DNA of 64,000 nucleotides from Rhodocyclales bacterium (GTDB taxonomy: Bacteria; Pseudomonadota; Gammaproteobacteria; Burkholderiales; Rhodocyclaceae), in the NCBI GenBank assembly GCA_016235025.1, contig JACRMV010000002.1:62001-126000 (forward strand), read 5' to 3'. This document shows, piece after piece, positions 27,513-36,235 of the stretch. Each line of letters begins with the position of its first letter. The first letter of the stretch is position 1. Both the position numbers and the translations under genes were made by a program. The notes under the pieces are model-generated. The model ran no database searches. It was given only the letters and a program-made list of their open reading frames with translations, and was not told the origin of the DNA.

Positions 27513-27944
27513 TTAGATATGGATTGCTGCCAATACTTCACGAGTCGCGGCCGGCACCGGCACTGATTGGCCGCTGCGGCGATCGACGTAAACATGGACG
27601 AAATGCCCGGCGGCGGCGATCTCTTCGTCGTCGTTGCGGAACAGGCCGACCTCGTAGCGAATGCTTGAGTTGCCGATGCGGGCCACGCGGATTCCGGCCG
27701 CCACCGCATCGGGAAAGGCCAGCGGACGGAAATAGCTGCACGCGGTCTCGACCACGAAGCCGACGACCTCACCCTGGTGGATGTCGAGGACGCCGCGTTC
27801 GATCAGGTACTGGTTGACCGCCGTGTCGAAGTAACTGTAGTAGTTGACGTTATTGACGTGTCCATAGATGTCGTTGTCCATCCAGCGCGTGGGAATGATC
27901 TGGAAATGTCGGTAGTTGCTGCGTTTCAGGTCGCGGAGCTTCAT
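27513..27944 (-). CDS. 4HBT hotdog-fold acyl-CoA thioesterase
   Basis: 143-aa YbgC/4-hydroxybenzoyl-CoA thioesterase-type protein. The catalytic motif is RWMDNDIYGHVNNVNYYSYFDTAVN, followed by the hotdog strands VVETACSYFRPLAFPD and SIRYEVGLFRNDD. It should hydrolyse an acyl-CoA; which one is not shown. Its place between transport and gabD genes suggests it acts on a CoA ester of the pathway intermediate or releases trapped CoA. The gap to the HupE-like gene upstream is 118 bp, the largest in the operon. Confidence 0.85.
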   Translation of the reverse strand: MKLRDLKRSNYRHFQIIPTRWMDNDIYGHVNNVNYYSYFDTAVNQYLIERGVLDIHQGEVVGFVVETACSYFRPLAFPDAVAAGIRVARIGNSSIRYEVGLFRNDDEEIAAAGHFVHVYVDRRSGQSVPVPAATREVLAAIHI

Positions 27945-28062
27945 CGAGTTGGTTCCTTGTGCAAATTCATTTGTGACTTCGGAAAAATTCTTGCGCGGCG
28001 ATCCGGGTGTGCCTTGCTCGCAACATGTTTTGCGAATGGCAGGGCGCGTTTCCCGGTCAGGC

Positions 28063-29160
28063 TCACGTCAACACCACCCGCTGCGCCAGCCACAGCAACC
28101 CCATCCCCGCGATGCTCATCGACAATCCGTGGGCGATGCGGGGGCCGGCTGCGTGGCGCGCTATCCAGGCCAGCACCGGGGCCACCAGGAGCACCGCCAG
28201 CGCCTGACCCAACTCGACGCCGAGGTTGAAGCCCAGCAGTGCGCGGGCCAGCGGCCAGCCGCCGAGGTGCAGTTCGGTCAGTGCTTCGGCAAAGGCCAGC
28301 CCGTGCACCAGACCGAAGGCGAAGGTCAGCAGGTGGCGGCGCAAGGGCGCCCTCGCGGCAAACAGATTCTCCAGCGCCACCCAGATGATCGAGACGGCGA
28401 TTGCCGGTTCAACCCAGTTGCCCGAGACCTGCGCCCAGCCCAATGTTGCCGCCGCCAGGCTCAGGCTGTGCGCCGCCGTGAAGGCAGTAACGGTGATGAG
28501 CAAGGAGCGCAGGCTTCGGCTGCCCAGCAGCAGCGCCGCAAGAAAAAGCAGGTGATCGAGGCCGCTCAGGATGTGCTCCATGCCCAGTCGCAGGAAGCCG
28601 CCAAGACTGGACGGCGGGGCAAGGCCGAAGTCGATGCGTGCCTCGGGATGCTCGCGGTCCAGAATGTGCTCCTGGCGGTTGCCGGCGCTACTTGCCCGCG
28701 CCGCATCCGCCGGACCCGCCTGACGGCTGATACTTGCGATGCTGCGGTAGTGCTCGCCAAAGGGGGTGCTCAAGGTGTCGCGCAGCACCAGCACGCCGGG
28801 GGCCTGGGGACACTGCCAGTCGAGCAGCACGGTCACCTGCTCGGCGCTGTGTGGAGATGCCTGCAGCCGCGTGCGCTTGATGCGGCAAGGCTGGCCATCC
28901 ACAGTCAGCGCCAGATGCGCCTGCAGCAGTGCGCCCACCTGCCGCGCCGCGCCGGCATCGCCTGCCGCCGCGCGCTGCACCGGCATTGCGGCATCGCCAA
29001 TTTCAGTCGTCACTAGGGTCAGGCGATAGCGGGCTTCGTCGTCGTGCACCTCGACTTGCGCCAGGCCGGTGCTGCTGGTGTGGGCGATGGCCGGAGGACT
29101 GGCCAGCAGTGGCCCGAGCAACAGGGCCAGATGGCAGACCAGGACCGGCAGGCGGTTCAT
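28063..29160 (-). CDS. HupE/UreJ_2-family membrane protein
   Basis: 365 aa. A signal peptide (ending PPAIA/HTS) is followed by an extracytoplasmic domain of about 165 residues. Then come six or seven helices with HupE/UreJ marks: GMEHILSGLDHLLFLAALLL, TAFTAAHSLSLAAATL and FGLVHGLAFAEAL, each with histidines in helices that could bind a metal. The family includes putative Ni/Co permeases, but the long N-terminal domain form is uncharacterised. It overlaps the DUF4340 gene by 4 bp, so it probably works with the ABC system upstream. Confidence 0.8.
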   Translation of the reverse strand: MNRLPVLVCHLALLLGPLLASPPAIAHTSSTGLAQVEVHDDEARYRLTLVTTEIGDAAMPVQRAAAGDAGAARQVGALLQAHLALTVDGQPCRIKRTRLQASPHSAEQVTVLLDWQCPQAPGVLVLRDTLSTPFGEHYRSIASISRQAGPADAARASSAGNRQEHILDREHPEARIDFGLAPPSSLGGFLRLGMEHILSGLDHLLFLAALLLGSRSLRSLLITVTAFTAAHSLSLAAATLGWAQVSGNWVEPAIAVSIIWVALENLFAARAPLRRHLLTFAFGLVHGLAFAEALTELHLGGWPLARALLGFNLGVELGQALAVLLVAPVLAWIARHAAGPRIAHGLSMSIAGMGLLWLAQRVVLT

Positions 29161-29681
29161 CGCGCCGCTCCTGGCAGGGCCGGTGCCCATGCTTCGGCCA
29201 GATAGGACGGCATCAGGTGTACGGCGGTCCGGCCGCCGCTGCGGATGCGCACATAATGCGCGAGCCCCATCGGGTTGGCCGCACCGAAGGCGGCCTCGAA
29301 GCGTTGCCCATCTGCTGTTCGCAGTTCCACCCGAAGCGCAGGTGGCGTCAGTCCGAACTCGGGTGACTCGGCCTCGAAGTCGCGCTCGGGCGGCGTGTTG
29401 TGCAGCAGGCGCAGGCCGGCCTCGATCGAAGCGCTGGCAGCCGTTGCGGTGGCCGCGTCGGCCGCGCCATCTTCGACCTGCCAGCGGCCGTCGACGCTGC
29501 GCTGGAAGCTGCGGCTGACCGGTCCTGCGCTGAGCCTGATGCCGCGCACCCGCTCGGTGGCGATGTGTCGCATGGTTCCGGCCGCCTGGTAGTCGACCAG
29601 ACTTTGCTGCCGATCCGGGCTGCGCAGCGCCAGCACGCCCAGCAGCGTGAGCGCGGCCAATGCCGCGGCGGCCCAGGCCAT
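29157..29681 (-). CDS. DUF4340-like membrane-anchored protein of the ABC system
   Basis: 174 aa with one N-terminal helix (MAWAAAALAALTLLGVLAL) and an extracytoplasmic domain containing FGLTPPALRVELRTADGQRFEAAFG and GLAHYVRIR, a layout like DUF4340 proteins. These commonly follow GldF/GldG-type ABC genes. The start was set at 29681, five bases after the stop of the GldG-like gene; the open frame upstream of it overlaps that gene. The molecular role is unknown. Confidence 0.7.
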   Translation of the reverse strand: MAWAAAALAALTLLGVLALRSPDRQQSLVDYQAAGTMRHIATERVRGIRLSAGPVSRSFQRSVDGRWQVEDGAADAATATAASASIEAGLRLLHNTPPERDFEAESPEFGLTPPALRVELRTADGQRFEAAFGAANPMGLAHYVRIRSGGRTAVHLMPSYLAEAWAPALPGAAR

Positions 29682-29686
29682 CCGGC

Positions 29687-31180
29687 TCAATGCCGCCGTC
29701 GCCACCAGACCCCCACGCCGGCCAGGGCGCACAAGCCCGGCAGGCCCAGCACGCACAGCAGGAATATGGCTTGCATCTGCGCGTTCGTCATCGCCACGGT
29801 GGGCAGAACTTCCACGGGCGGCTTCATCGCCGGACCGCGCGGTTCGCCGCGCAGCCAGGCGGTGAGTCCCAGCACTAGGTCGGCGTTGGCCAGGTAAGGA
29901 TAGAAGGAGTTGCTGGCAAAGTCGGCATCGCCCACCACGGCCAGACGAAACGCCTGCCCGCTGCCGTCCAGCCGACCCTCGCTGGCCAGGGCCAGCGGCC
30001 GGACCGTCGGCGCGCGCGCGCTGGCATCGAGGCGGTCGGAGTCGCCGCGCGCCACCAGCGTCGCCTGCGCGCTGCTGGCGAACAGCGCGCTGGTCTTGAC
30101 GCCGGGCGCCGCGAGCGGCTGCAGCGGGCGCGCGCCCGGAAAGAAACTCAGCGCCAGGCCCAGCGTGGCCTGATGCGCCGCGTATTTTTCGACCGCCACC
30201 ATCTGCTCGTCGGTGAAGTAGTGACTGGTCGGATCTACCACCACGCCGTCGCCCACCCGCACGCCGGCCCGCGCCAGCAGCGCGGCGAGTTCGGCGTCCA
30301 CCACGTAGTCGGGCTCCAGCAGCAGCAGCAGGTTGCCGCCACCCTCCAGATAGCGCGCCAGCAGCGCCACCTCGGGCGGAGCGAACGGGGTGCGCGGGTT
30401 GGCCTCCACCAGCGCCGCACAATCAGCGGGTACGCCCTGACCATTCCCGGAGGCGCCAGTGGCCAGCGACAGCTTGCGCACGGCATAACCCAGCTTGTCC
30501 AGCGCGCGGCGCAGCCGGCCAATCCCGTGCTGCTCCATTTTAACCACCGACAATCCGCCGGCGTCGTGGGCGTGGGCGTTGCTGCCCTCGAAGTGAGTGT
30601 GGAACTCGAAGTTGTCGATGTCGTATTCGCCGTGCCCGGACAAAAAGCACACCGGACGCTTGTCGCTGCGCAGCAGGCGCAGCAAACCGAGCGCCATCTC
30701 CCGGTCCTCGGTGGTCACGACCTCGATGCGCCGGCCCTCGGTCATCAGCAAGGCCGCGTTGTACATGCGCACGCCGTACTGATTCGCAAGCGCCGGCTGC
30801 TGGTCGGGATCAACGGTGCGAACCTTGAGGCGCGGCGTGACCTTGCCCATGATTTCGACCATCTGTTTGGCGGCGCGGCCAGCGGGATTCTGCGCCTGGT
30901 AGAAATAGACCAGCTCGACATCCTGGGTCAGCCCCCGCAGGACCTGAAGCGTTTCGGGCGCGGGGGTGAATGCCTCCTCGTGGGTGGTGTCGAAGTGCTG
31001 GTCGTTGCGGTAGGCCACGACATTGGCCAGCACCGCCACCGCCAGCGCGGCCATGACGCCGAATACCCGCATGGCGACCCGCCAGTGTCCCTGGCCCTGC
31101 GGCGCACGCAAGCCGGCCGCAAACAGCACGCCCAGCGCCAGCACCACCACCACGTTGATGACTATCGGCATCGTCGTCAC
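29687..31180 (-). CDS. GldG-like ABC transporter auxiliary protein
   Basis: 497 aa with two N-terminal helices (about residues 4-20 and 35-55), a large extracytoplasmic domain and a C-terminal helix (about 470-490). Features of the ABC-type auxiliary (GldG/IFT52-like) domain are ALGLLRLLRSDKRPVCFLSGHGEYD and YLEGGGNLLLLLEPD. The GTG start at 31180 overlaps the stop of the permease gene; ATG 31171 is the alternative. With the adjacent ATPase and permease it forms a Gld-like ABC complex whose cargo is unknown. Confidence 0.8.
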   Translation of the reverse strand: MTTMPIVINVVVVLALGVLFAAGLRAPQGQGHWRVAMRVFGVMAALAVAVLANVVAYRNDQHFDTTHEEAFTPAPETLQVLRGLTQDVELVYFYQAQNPAGRAAKQMVEIMGKVTPRLKVRTVDPDQQPALANQYGVRMYNAALLMTEGRRIEVVTTEDREMALGLLRLLRSDKRPVCFLSGHGEYDIDNFEFHTHFEGSNAHAHDAGGLSVVKMEQHGIGRLRRALDKLGYAVRKLSLATGASGNGQGVPADCAALVEANPRTPFAPPEVALLARYLEGGGNLLLLLEPDYVVDAELAALLARAGVRVGDGVVVDPTSHYFTDEQMVAVEKYAAHQATLGLALSFFPGARPLQPLAAPGVKTSALFASSAQATLVARGDSDRLDASARAPTVRPLALASEGRLDGSGQAFRLAVVGDADFASNSFYPYLANADLVLGLTAWLRGEPRGPAMKPPVEVLPTVAMTNAQMQAIFLLCVLGLPGLCALAGVGVWWRRRH

Positions 31181-31878
31181 CTGTCCGCCAGCCGTCGGCT
31201 GGCCAGCCACAGCGCGACCAGGGTGGCGCTGATGAAGTACATCACATCCGAAAGGAAGACCGAGCCGGTGACCAGCGGCTTGAAGTGCCCGATCAGCGAC
31301 AGGTTCAGCGCCAGCGGTTCCAGCGCGCCGGGCAGCATCGGCGCCACCGAGTCGGCAAACCACAGCATCAGGAACAGGCCCATCGACAGCGCCGCGGCGA
31401 TGACCTGGTTCTCGGTGAGGCTGGACGCCAGCACGCCCACGGCCACCAGCAGGCAGGCCAGCAGCGCCAGGGTGGCGTAGCCCATCAGGATCGGGCCCCA
31501 ATCGGGTTCGCCCACCCAGGCCAGGACCAGCGCGTAGGCGCTCGACAAGGCATAGATCGCCAGCATCACCGCCAGCATGGCGACGAATTTGGACAGCACG
31601 ATCCAGACCTCGGCCACCGGTGCGGTGAGCAGCAGTTCGAGGGTGTCGTTGCGCCGTTCCTCGGCGAAAGCCCGCATCGTCAGCACGGGAACCAGCAGGA
31701 TCGAGAGCACGTAGATCTGGTGAAAAATGTACTGCAGGTTGGCGACCTTCGTAGCGAACAACGTGAGCGTGAAGGTGTAGCCCAGCACCAGCAGGAATAC
31801 CGCCGCCACCGTGTAGGCGATCGGCGAGAGCAGCGCCGCACTGAGTTCCTTGCGCGTCAGAACGAGGAAGGTTTTCAT
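31177..31878 (-). CDS. ABC-2 type permease, GldF-like
   Basis: 233 aa with six predicted helices and the N-terminal FLVLTRKELSAALLSPIAYTV stretch. MRAFAEERRNDTLELLLTAPV, the conserved cytoplasmic EERR..TLELLLT motif of this permease group, is clear. It lies 13 bp after the ATPase gene and overlaps the GldG-like gene, so the three form one transporter. Confidence 0.87.
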   Translation of the reverse strand: MKTFLVLTRKELSAALLSPIAYTVAAVFLLVLGYTFTLTLFATKVANLQYIFHQIYVLSILLVPVLTMRAFAEERRNDTLELLLTAPVAEVWIVLSKFVAMLAVMLAIYALSSAYALVLAWVGEPDWGPILMGYATLALLACLLVAVGVLASSLTENQVIAAALSMGLFLMLWFADSVAPMLPGALEPLALNLSLIGHFKPLVTGSVFLSDVMYFISATLVALWLASRRLADR

Positions 31879-31891
31879 GGTATCGATTCGG

Positions 31892-32605
31892 TCAGGCCAG
31901 CGAGAGGAACCAGTCCTCGAGATCGGTGTCGTCGGGATGCACGCGGCGCTCTCCCTTCAGCCGTCCGTTCAACAGCACGACTACGCGATCGGCTGTCCTG
32001 GCCACCTCGGACAGTATGTGCGAACTCATCAAGACGGTATACCGACCGGCCAGCGAGCGGATCAGGTTCCGCATCTCGATGATCTGACGCGGATCGAGCC
32101 CGTTGCTGGGCTCGTCGAGTATCAACAGTTTCGGTTCATGCACCAGGGCTTGCGCAATGCATACGCGCTGCCGGTAGCCGCGCGACAGGGTGGGAATCGG
32201 CGCGTTAAGTTTGTCGGTCAGGGCCAGTTGCCCGGCCACGCGCGCCACGGCTTCGTCCACCTGCTGCGCCGGCACCTGCCGCAGCCTGGCCATGAAAGCG
32301 AGGAACTCGCCCACGCGCATGTGGCGGTACATCGGCGCCGACTCGGGCGCATAGCCGATGCACTGGCGCGCCTGCATCGGCTGGCGTTGCACGTCGAAGC
32401 CGGCGACCTGCAATACGCCTGCGGTCGGACTCAGGAATCCGGACAGCAGCCGAATCAGCGTGGTCTTGCCCGAGCCATTGGGTCCGAGCAGGCAGACGAT
32501 CTCGCCGGCGGCGATGTCTAGGCTGAAATCGGCGAGCGCCGGCGTCGGTCCGTAGCGCTTGCTGACGCCACGAAGCGAGACGGCCTGAATCGGGGGAGAG
32601 GTCAT
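31892..32605 (-). CDS. ABC transporter ATP-binding protein (GldA-like)
   Basis: 237-aa ATPase with Walker A GPNGSGKTTLIRLL, Q-loop GYAPESAPMYRHM, signature LSRGYRQRVCIAQALVHEP (note LSRGY rather than LSGGQ, common in the GldA/CcmA-type group), Walker B LLILDEPSNGLDP and switch VLMSSHILSE. Start 32605 gives the conserved MTSPPIQAVSLRGVSKRYG N-terminus. It serves the permease/GldG pair downstream. Confidence 0.9.
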   Translation of the reverse strand: MTSPPIQAVSLRGVSKRYGPTPALADFSLDIAAGEIVCLLGPNGSGKTTLIRLLSGFLSPTAGVLQVAGFDVQRQPMQARQCIGYAPESAPMYRHMRVGEFLAFMARLRQVPAQQVDEAVARVAGQLALTDKLNAPIPTLSRGYRQRVCIAQALVHEPKLLILDEPSNGLDPRQIIEMRNLIRSLAGRYTVLMSSHILSEVARTADRVVVLLNGRLKGERRVHPDDTDLEDWFLSLA

Positions 32606-32660
32606 GGGGATCGGAAAACCGCCCGCGGTCCGATCCCGGCCGCGGGCTAAAGGTCGGATT

Positions 32661-33524
32661 TCAGTCGTAGAACTCGGGCGCCAGCTTGGTTGCCTTGAAT
32701 ATCTCCGGGTCATGCCCGTAGAATATCTTGGCGTTCTCGGTGTCGCGGATGTGGCGGATGCGCTGATACGACTTGTACGCATCGATCGGGTTGGACACAC
32801 CCGGAATCCCCGGAATGAGGTTCTTGTCGAGGTTTTCCTTGAGGTACACCACGTCGCTGGTCATGATCACCGAACCGGTCTTGGGCAGTCTCGCCACCGC
32901 AAACTGGCTGCCCTTGGTGTGGCCGGGAGCGCTGATGACACGGAAACTGCCGTCACCGAACAGATCGAGATCGCCATTGAGCTTCAGCACGTTCTGGTTC
33001 TTCATGTCGGCAAAATCGCCTGGGATGTAGTAAACCGAAAAGCCGATATCGGGCGTAACGGCAGCCTGAACCTCCTGATCCTGAACGATCAGCGTGGCAT
33101 TCGGGAACTGCCCGATGTTGCCGCCGTGGTCGAGGTGCAAGTGGCCGACCACCACATATTTGATGTCGCTGGTCTTCAAGCCGATCTTCGCTAGCTGCGC
33201 CGGAATCGCATCGTCCTTGGTCATCTTCAGGCCGAAGCCCTTGGCCAACGGGCCCCACCAGGCGGCGGCGTCAGCGATGGTCTTGTCGTTGTTGCCGGTG
33301 TCGAACATCACGTTGCCCTTGGGATGCTTGTACACATAGAAACTGACTGGGGACCACTCAATGGTGCCCTGCGCACCCGCCTGGAATGCCGCCTTGGCAA
33401 AACCGCCCAATGAGCCCGAGGTGAATACGTAAAGCTGTTGCGCCGCCACGGGGGCTGCCAGCAGCGAGCACATGGCCGCGCCTGCCGCCCAATGTTTCCA
33501 AAACTTCAGTTTGCTAGATTTCAT
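32661..33524 (-). CDS. Exported metallo-beta-lactamase-fold hydrolase, AHL/gamma-lactonase-like
   Basis: 287 aa with a signal peptide (cleavage near APVAAQQ), so periplasmic or secreted. The MBL fold has HLHLDHGG (HxHxDH dinuclear zinc site), the third histidine in SAPGHTKGSQ, the bridging aspartate region IMTSDVVYL and a final His in FYGHDPE. This pattern is that of the N-acyl-homoserine lactonase / AttM (BlcC) group. A good GGAG precedes the ATG at 33524. Next to an iron alcohol dehydrogenase and with a GabD in the same operon, a lactone-opening role is plausible; other esters or lactones remain possible. Confidence 0.83.
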   Translation of the reverse strand: MKSSKLKFWKHWAAGAAMCSLLAAPVAAQQLYVFTSGSLGGFAKAAFQAGAQGTIEWSPVSFYVYKHPKGNVMFDTGNNDKTIADAAAWWGPLAKGFGLKMTKDDAIPAQLAKIGLKTSDIKYVVVGHLHLDHGGNIGQFPNATLIVQDQEVQAAVTPDIGFSVYYIPGDFADMKNQNVLKLNGDLDLFGDGSFRVISAPGHTKGSQFAVARLPKTGSVIMTSDVVYLKENLDKNLIPGIPGVSNPIDAYKSYQRIRHIRDTENAKIFYGHDPEIFKATKLAPEFYD

Positions 33525-33623
33525 GGTGTCTCCTTCCGGTTGGTTTGTCATATTTCGCTTTGGTGGTGCTAGTTGCTCTTCACTGCCAGGATGGATCTCG
33601 CCTTCGTCGCGTGGCACTGTCGT

Positions 33624-34778
33624 TCAGTAGGCGGCCTGGTAGATCGCCAGGGCGTCGTCATAGCTCATGTCGCGCGGATTGTTCACCAGCAGGCGCTGGA
33701 TCTTCATGACATCCGTTGCCAACATCGGCAGATCCTCTTGCTTGACGCCGGAGTCGCGCAGGGACTGGCTGTAGGGCATGGCCGCAACCCGTGCGCGGAT
33801 GGCCGCTACAAAGGCAGTGGCGGCGGCATGGTCGCTGGCGGAAACCAGTTCGGGAAGGATGGCGCGACCCAGTTCGGCATACAGGGCTTCGGCCACCGGC
33901 AGGTTGAACTCCAGCACGGGGCCCAGCACCAGCGAATTGGTCAGGCCATGCGGCAAGTGGTAGTGGCCACCGAGCGGGTAGGCCAGCGCGTGCACCGCAG
34001 CCACGGGCGCATTGGCGAAGGCCATGCCGGCGAACAGCGAACCGACGAGCATGTTTTCGCGCACGGTAGCGTCCGTGCCGTCGTTCACCGCCGGCAGCAG
34101 GTTCGCGTAGAGCAGTTGCAGTGCCTTGATGGCCAGCGCATCGGAGAGCGGATTCTTCTTGAGGCGGGTGGTGAAGGATTCGATGGCATGGACCATGGCA
34201 TCGACGCCGGTCATGGCCGTGACGGCGGCCGGCAGGCCAAGCGTCAGGCGGCTGTCGAGCAGCGCCACATCGGGGTAGAGCAGCGGCGTAACGACGCCCT
34301 TCTTTTCGTGGCTGGGCGTGGTCAGGATGGAAATCGGCGTGACCTCGGAACCGGTGCCGGCGGTGGTCGGCACCTGGATCAGCGGCAGGCGCGGGCCGCG
34401 CGCGAGGCCGATGCCGTAGATCTCGGGCAGGGCCTGCGGCGTGCGCACCAGCAGCGCCACCAGCTTGGCCGTATCGAGAGAGCTGCCGCCGCCAAAACCG
34501 ACCACGCCGTCGACACCCGCGACACGGGCCGCGATAACGGCGGCCTCCACGCTGGTTTCCGGCGGATCGGCGAGGACATCCGAGAACACCGTCGTGGTGA
34601 CGCCTGCGGCGGCGAGCGACGCAAGCGCGCCGTCGATCAGCCTGGCCTTGATCAGGCCGGCGTCGGTGACCAGAAACAGGCGGGAGATGCCGAGGCTTTT
34701 GGCAATCTCGCCGAGGCGATCGGCCCCGCCTTGTTCGCAGATGATTTTGGGCGCGGTTTCAAAGGCAAATTGCGACAT
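33624..34778 (-). CDS. Iron-containing (group III) alcohol dehydrogenase
   Basis: 384-aa Fe-ADH. It has NAD-binding GFGGGSSLDTAK, the family motif PLIQVPTTAGTGSEVTP, metal ligands in TGVDAMVHAIES (Asp and His) and HALAYPLGGHYHLPHGLTNSL (two further His). It is full length. Relatives include 1,3-propanediol, 4-hydroxybutyrate and long-chain alcohol dehydrogenases; the sequence alone does not choose. In the operon it lies between livF (27 bp away) and the lactonase, so oxidation of an imported hydroxy acid or diol to its semialdehyde is the favoured idea. Confidence 0.9.
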   Translation of the reverse strand: MSQFAFETAPKIICEQGGADRLGEIAKSLGISRLFLVTDAGLIKARLIDGALASLAAAGVTTTVFSDVLADPPETSVEAAVIAARVAGVDGVVGFGGGSSLDTAKLVALLVRTPQALPEIYGIGLARGPRLPLIQVPTTAGTGSEVTPISILTTPSHEKKGVVTPLLYPDVALLDSRLTLGLPAAVTAMTGVDAMVHAIESFTTRLKKNPLSDALAIKALQLLYANLLPAVNDGTDATVRENMLVGSLFAGMAFANAPVAAVHALAYPLGGHYHLPHGLTNSLVLGPVLEFNLPVAEALYAELGRAILPELVSASDHAAATAFVAAIRARVAAMPYSQSLRDSGVKQEDLPMLATDVMKIQRLLVNNPRDMSYDDALAIYQAAY

Positions 34779-34805
34779 GAGAGTTCCTTTTCAGACAGTT
34801 TTGTT

Positions 34806-35459
34806 TCAGGATGCGGTAACGACGCCGCGCTCGATGCGATAAGCCAGGTCCACCAGTTCGGCGCTGTGCGTGTCGTCCGATTCGGAGAGAATGATCGACA
34901 GACCTTCCTGCCGCAGGCCGCCGATCACGTCGACCAGGCGGCGTGAAAGCACCGGTGCCACGCCTTCAAAAGGCTCGTCGAGCAGCAGCAGCTTGTTCCC
35001 CGGCATCAGGGCGCGCGCCAGGGCCACCAATTTCTGCTGGCCGCCGGATAGCTGCATGGCACGCCGCGCGCGGAATTCGCGCACCTCCGGCATCAGGCCG
35101 TAGATCCATTCCAGGCGCTTGGCTGCCTCGCGGATACCGTTGGCCCAGGCCGGCAGAAGCACATTTTCTTCGACGGTGAGGGCGGGGATCAGGCGCCGGT
35201 CTTCCGGCATGTAGCTGATGCCGCGTCGAGCCAGGGCATACGGTGCCAACTGCCGGAGGTCTTCACCGTCGGCGGCGAGGTGGGCGGCTTGGAGCGGCAT
35301 CAGGCCCATGATGGCGCGCATCAGCGTGGTCTTGCCGGCACCATTGCGACCGATCAGGCCGACCATCTTGCCCGCCGGTACTTCCAGCGAGACGTCACGC
35401 AGAATGGGGATACGATCGATGGCGACGTTCAGCGAACGAACTTCAAGGGCGGCGTTCAT
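34806..35459 (-). CDS. livF: Branched-chain-type ABC transporter ATP-binding protein LivF
   Basis: 217-aa ATPase, one of the two of a LIV-type importer. Walker A GRNGAGKTTLMRAI, Q-loop ISYMPEDRRLIPALTV, signature MQLSGGQQKLVALARAL and Walker B LLLLDEPFEGVAP are present. It is slightly short at the C-terminus compared with E. coli LivF. It overlaps livG by 4 bp. Confidence 0.92.
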   Translation of the reverse strand: MNAALEVRSLNVAIDRIPILRDVSLEVPAGKMVGLIGRNGAGKTTLMRAIMGLMPLQAAHLAADGEDLRQLAPYALARRGISYMPEDRRLIPALTVEENVLLPAWANGIREAAKRLEWIYGLMPEVREFRARRAMQLSGGQQKLVALARALMPGNKLLLLDEPFEGVAPVLSRRLVDVIGGLRQEGLSIILSESDDTHSAELVDLAYRIERGVVTAS

Positions 35460-36235
35460 GCGGCGGCTCCCAGCACGGCGTTGATATCGAGGTGATGGCC
35501 GACCACGAGTTCCTGCACCCGGGCATCGCCGAGCACGCTGCGCGGCGGCCCGTCGGCGATGATCTCGCCGCTGTAGAAGGCCATCAGGCGCGTCACATAG
35601 CGCGCGACGATTTCCATGTCGTGCTCGACGAAGAGCACGGTGACGCCATGCTGGCGCACCACCGCAATCACCGTGTCCATGAGGGCAAATTTTTCCTCGG
35701 AACTGACGCCACTGGTCGGCTCGTCGAGCAGCAGCATGCGTGGCCGGCTGACCAGCGCCATGGCGATGTCGACCAGCTTGCGCGCGCCTTGCGGCACGGT
35801 GCTGACCAGTGCGTCGCGATAGCGTGTCACCCCGAACTCGGCGAAGATGGCATCGGCGCGCTCGCGCCGTTCTGGCGTATCGAGCGGACGGAAGATGGAA
35901 GGTCGCGGGCCTTCGGCCGCGACCAGCGAGACCAGGGCGTTTTCCAGCACGGTCAGCTTGGGGAAGAGTTGCGCGACCTGGAAGGAACGGGCCATGCCAA
36001 GCCGCGTGATCTCGCGCGGCTGGCGGCCGATGACCGACTGACCGTCGAAGAGGATGTCGCCGCTGCTGGGCGGCAGGTAACCCGTGACCATGTTGATGAA
36101 GGTGGTCTTGCCGGCACCGTTGGAGCCGATGACGCCGACGATCTCGCCCTGGCCGATGCTGACGTTGAGGTCATTGGCGGCGACCACCGCGCCGAAGGTT
36201 CGCGTCAGGCCGCGCGTTTCCAGGATCGCAGTCAT
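35456..36235 (-). CDS. livG: Branched-chain-type ABC transporter ATP-binding protein LivG
   Basis: 259-aa partner ATPase. Walker A GSNGAGKTTFINMVTG, the LivG motif REITRLGMARSFQVAQLFPKLTV, a signature region changed to VSTVPQGARKLVDIAMAL, and Walker B MLLLDEPTSGVSSEE are visible. The signature lacks the usual LSGGQ (here TVPQGARK), as in part of this family. It starts at 36235, overlapping livM. Confidence 0.9.
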   Translation of the reverse strand: MTAILETRGLTRTFGAVVAANDLNVSIGQGEIVGVIGSNGAGKTTFINMVTGYLPPSSGDILFDGQSVIGRQPREITRLGMARSFQVAQLFPKLTVLENALVSLVAAEGPRPSIFRPLDTPERRERADAIFAEFGVTRYRDALVSTVPQGARKLVDIAMALVSRPRMLLLDEPTSGVSSEEKFALMDTVIAVVRQHGVTVLFVEHDMEIVARYVTRLMAFYSGEIIADGPPRSVLGDARVQELVVGHHLDINAVLGAAA

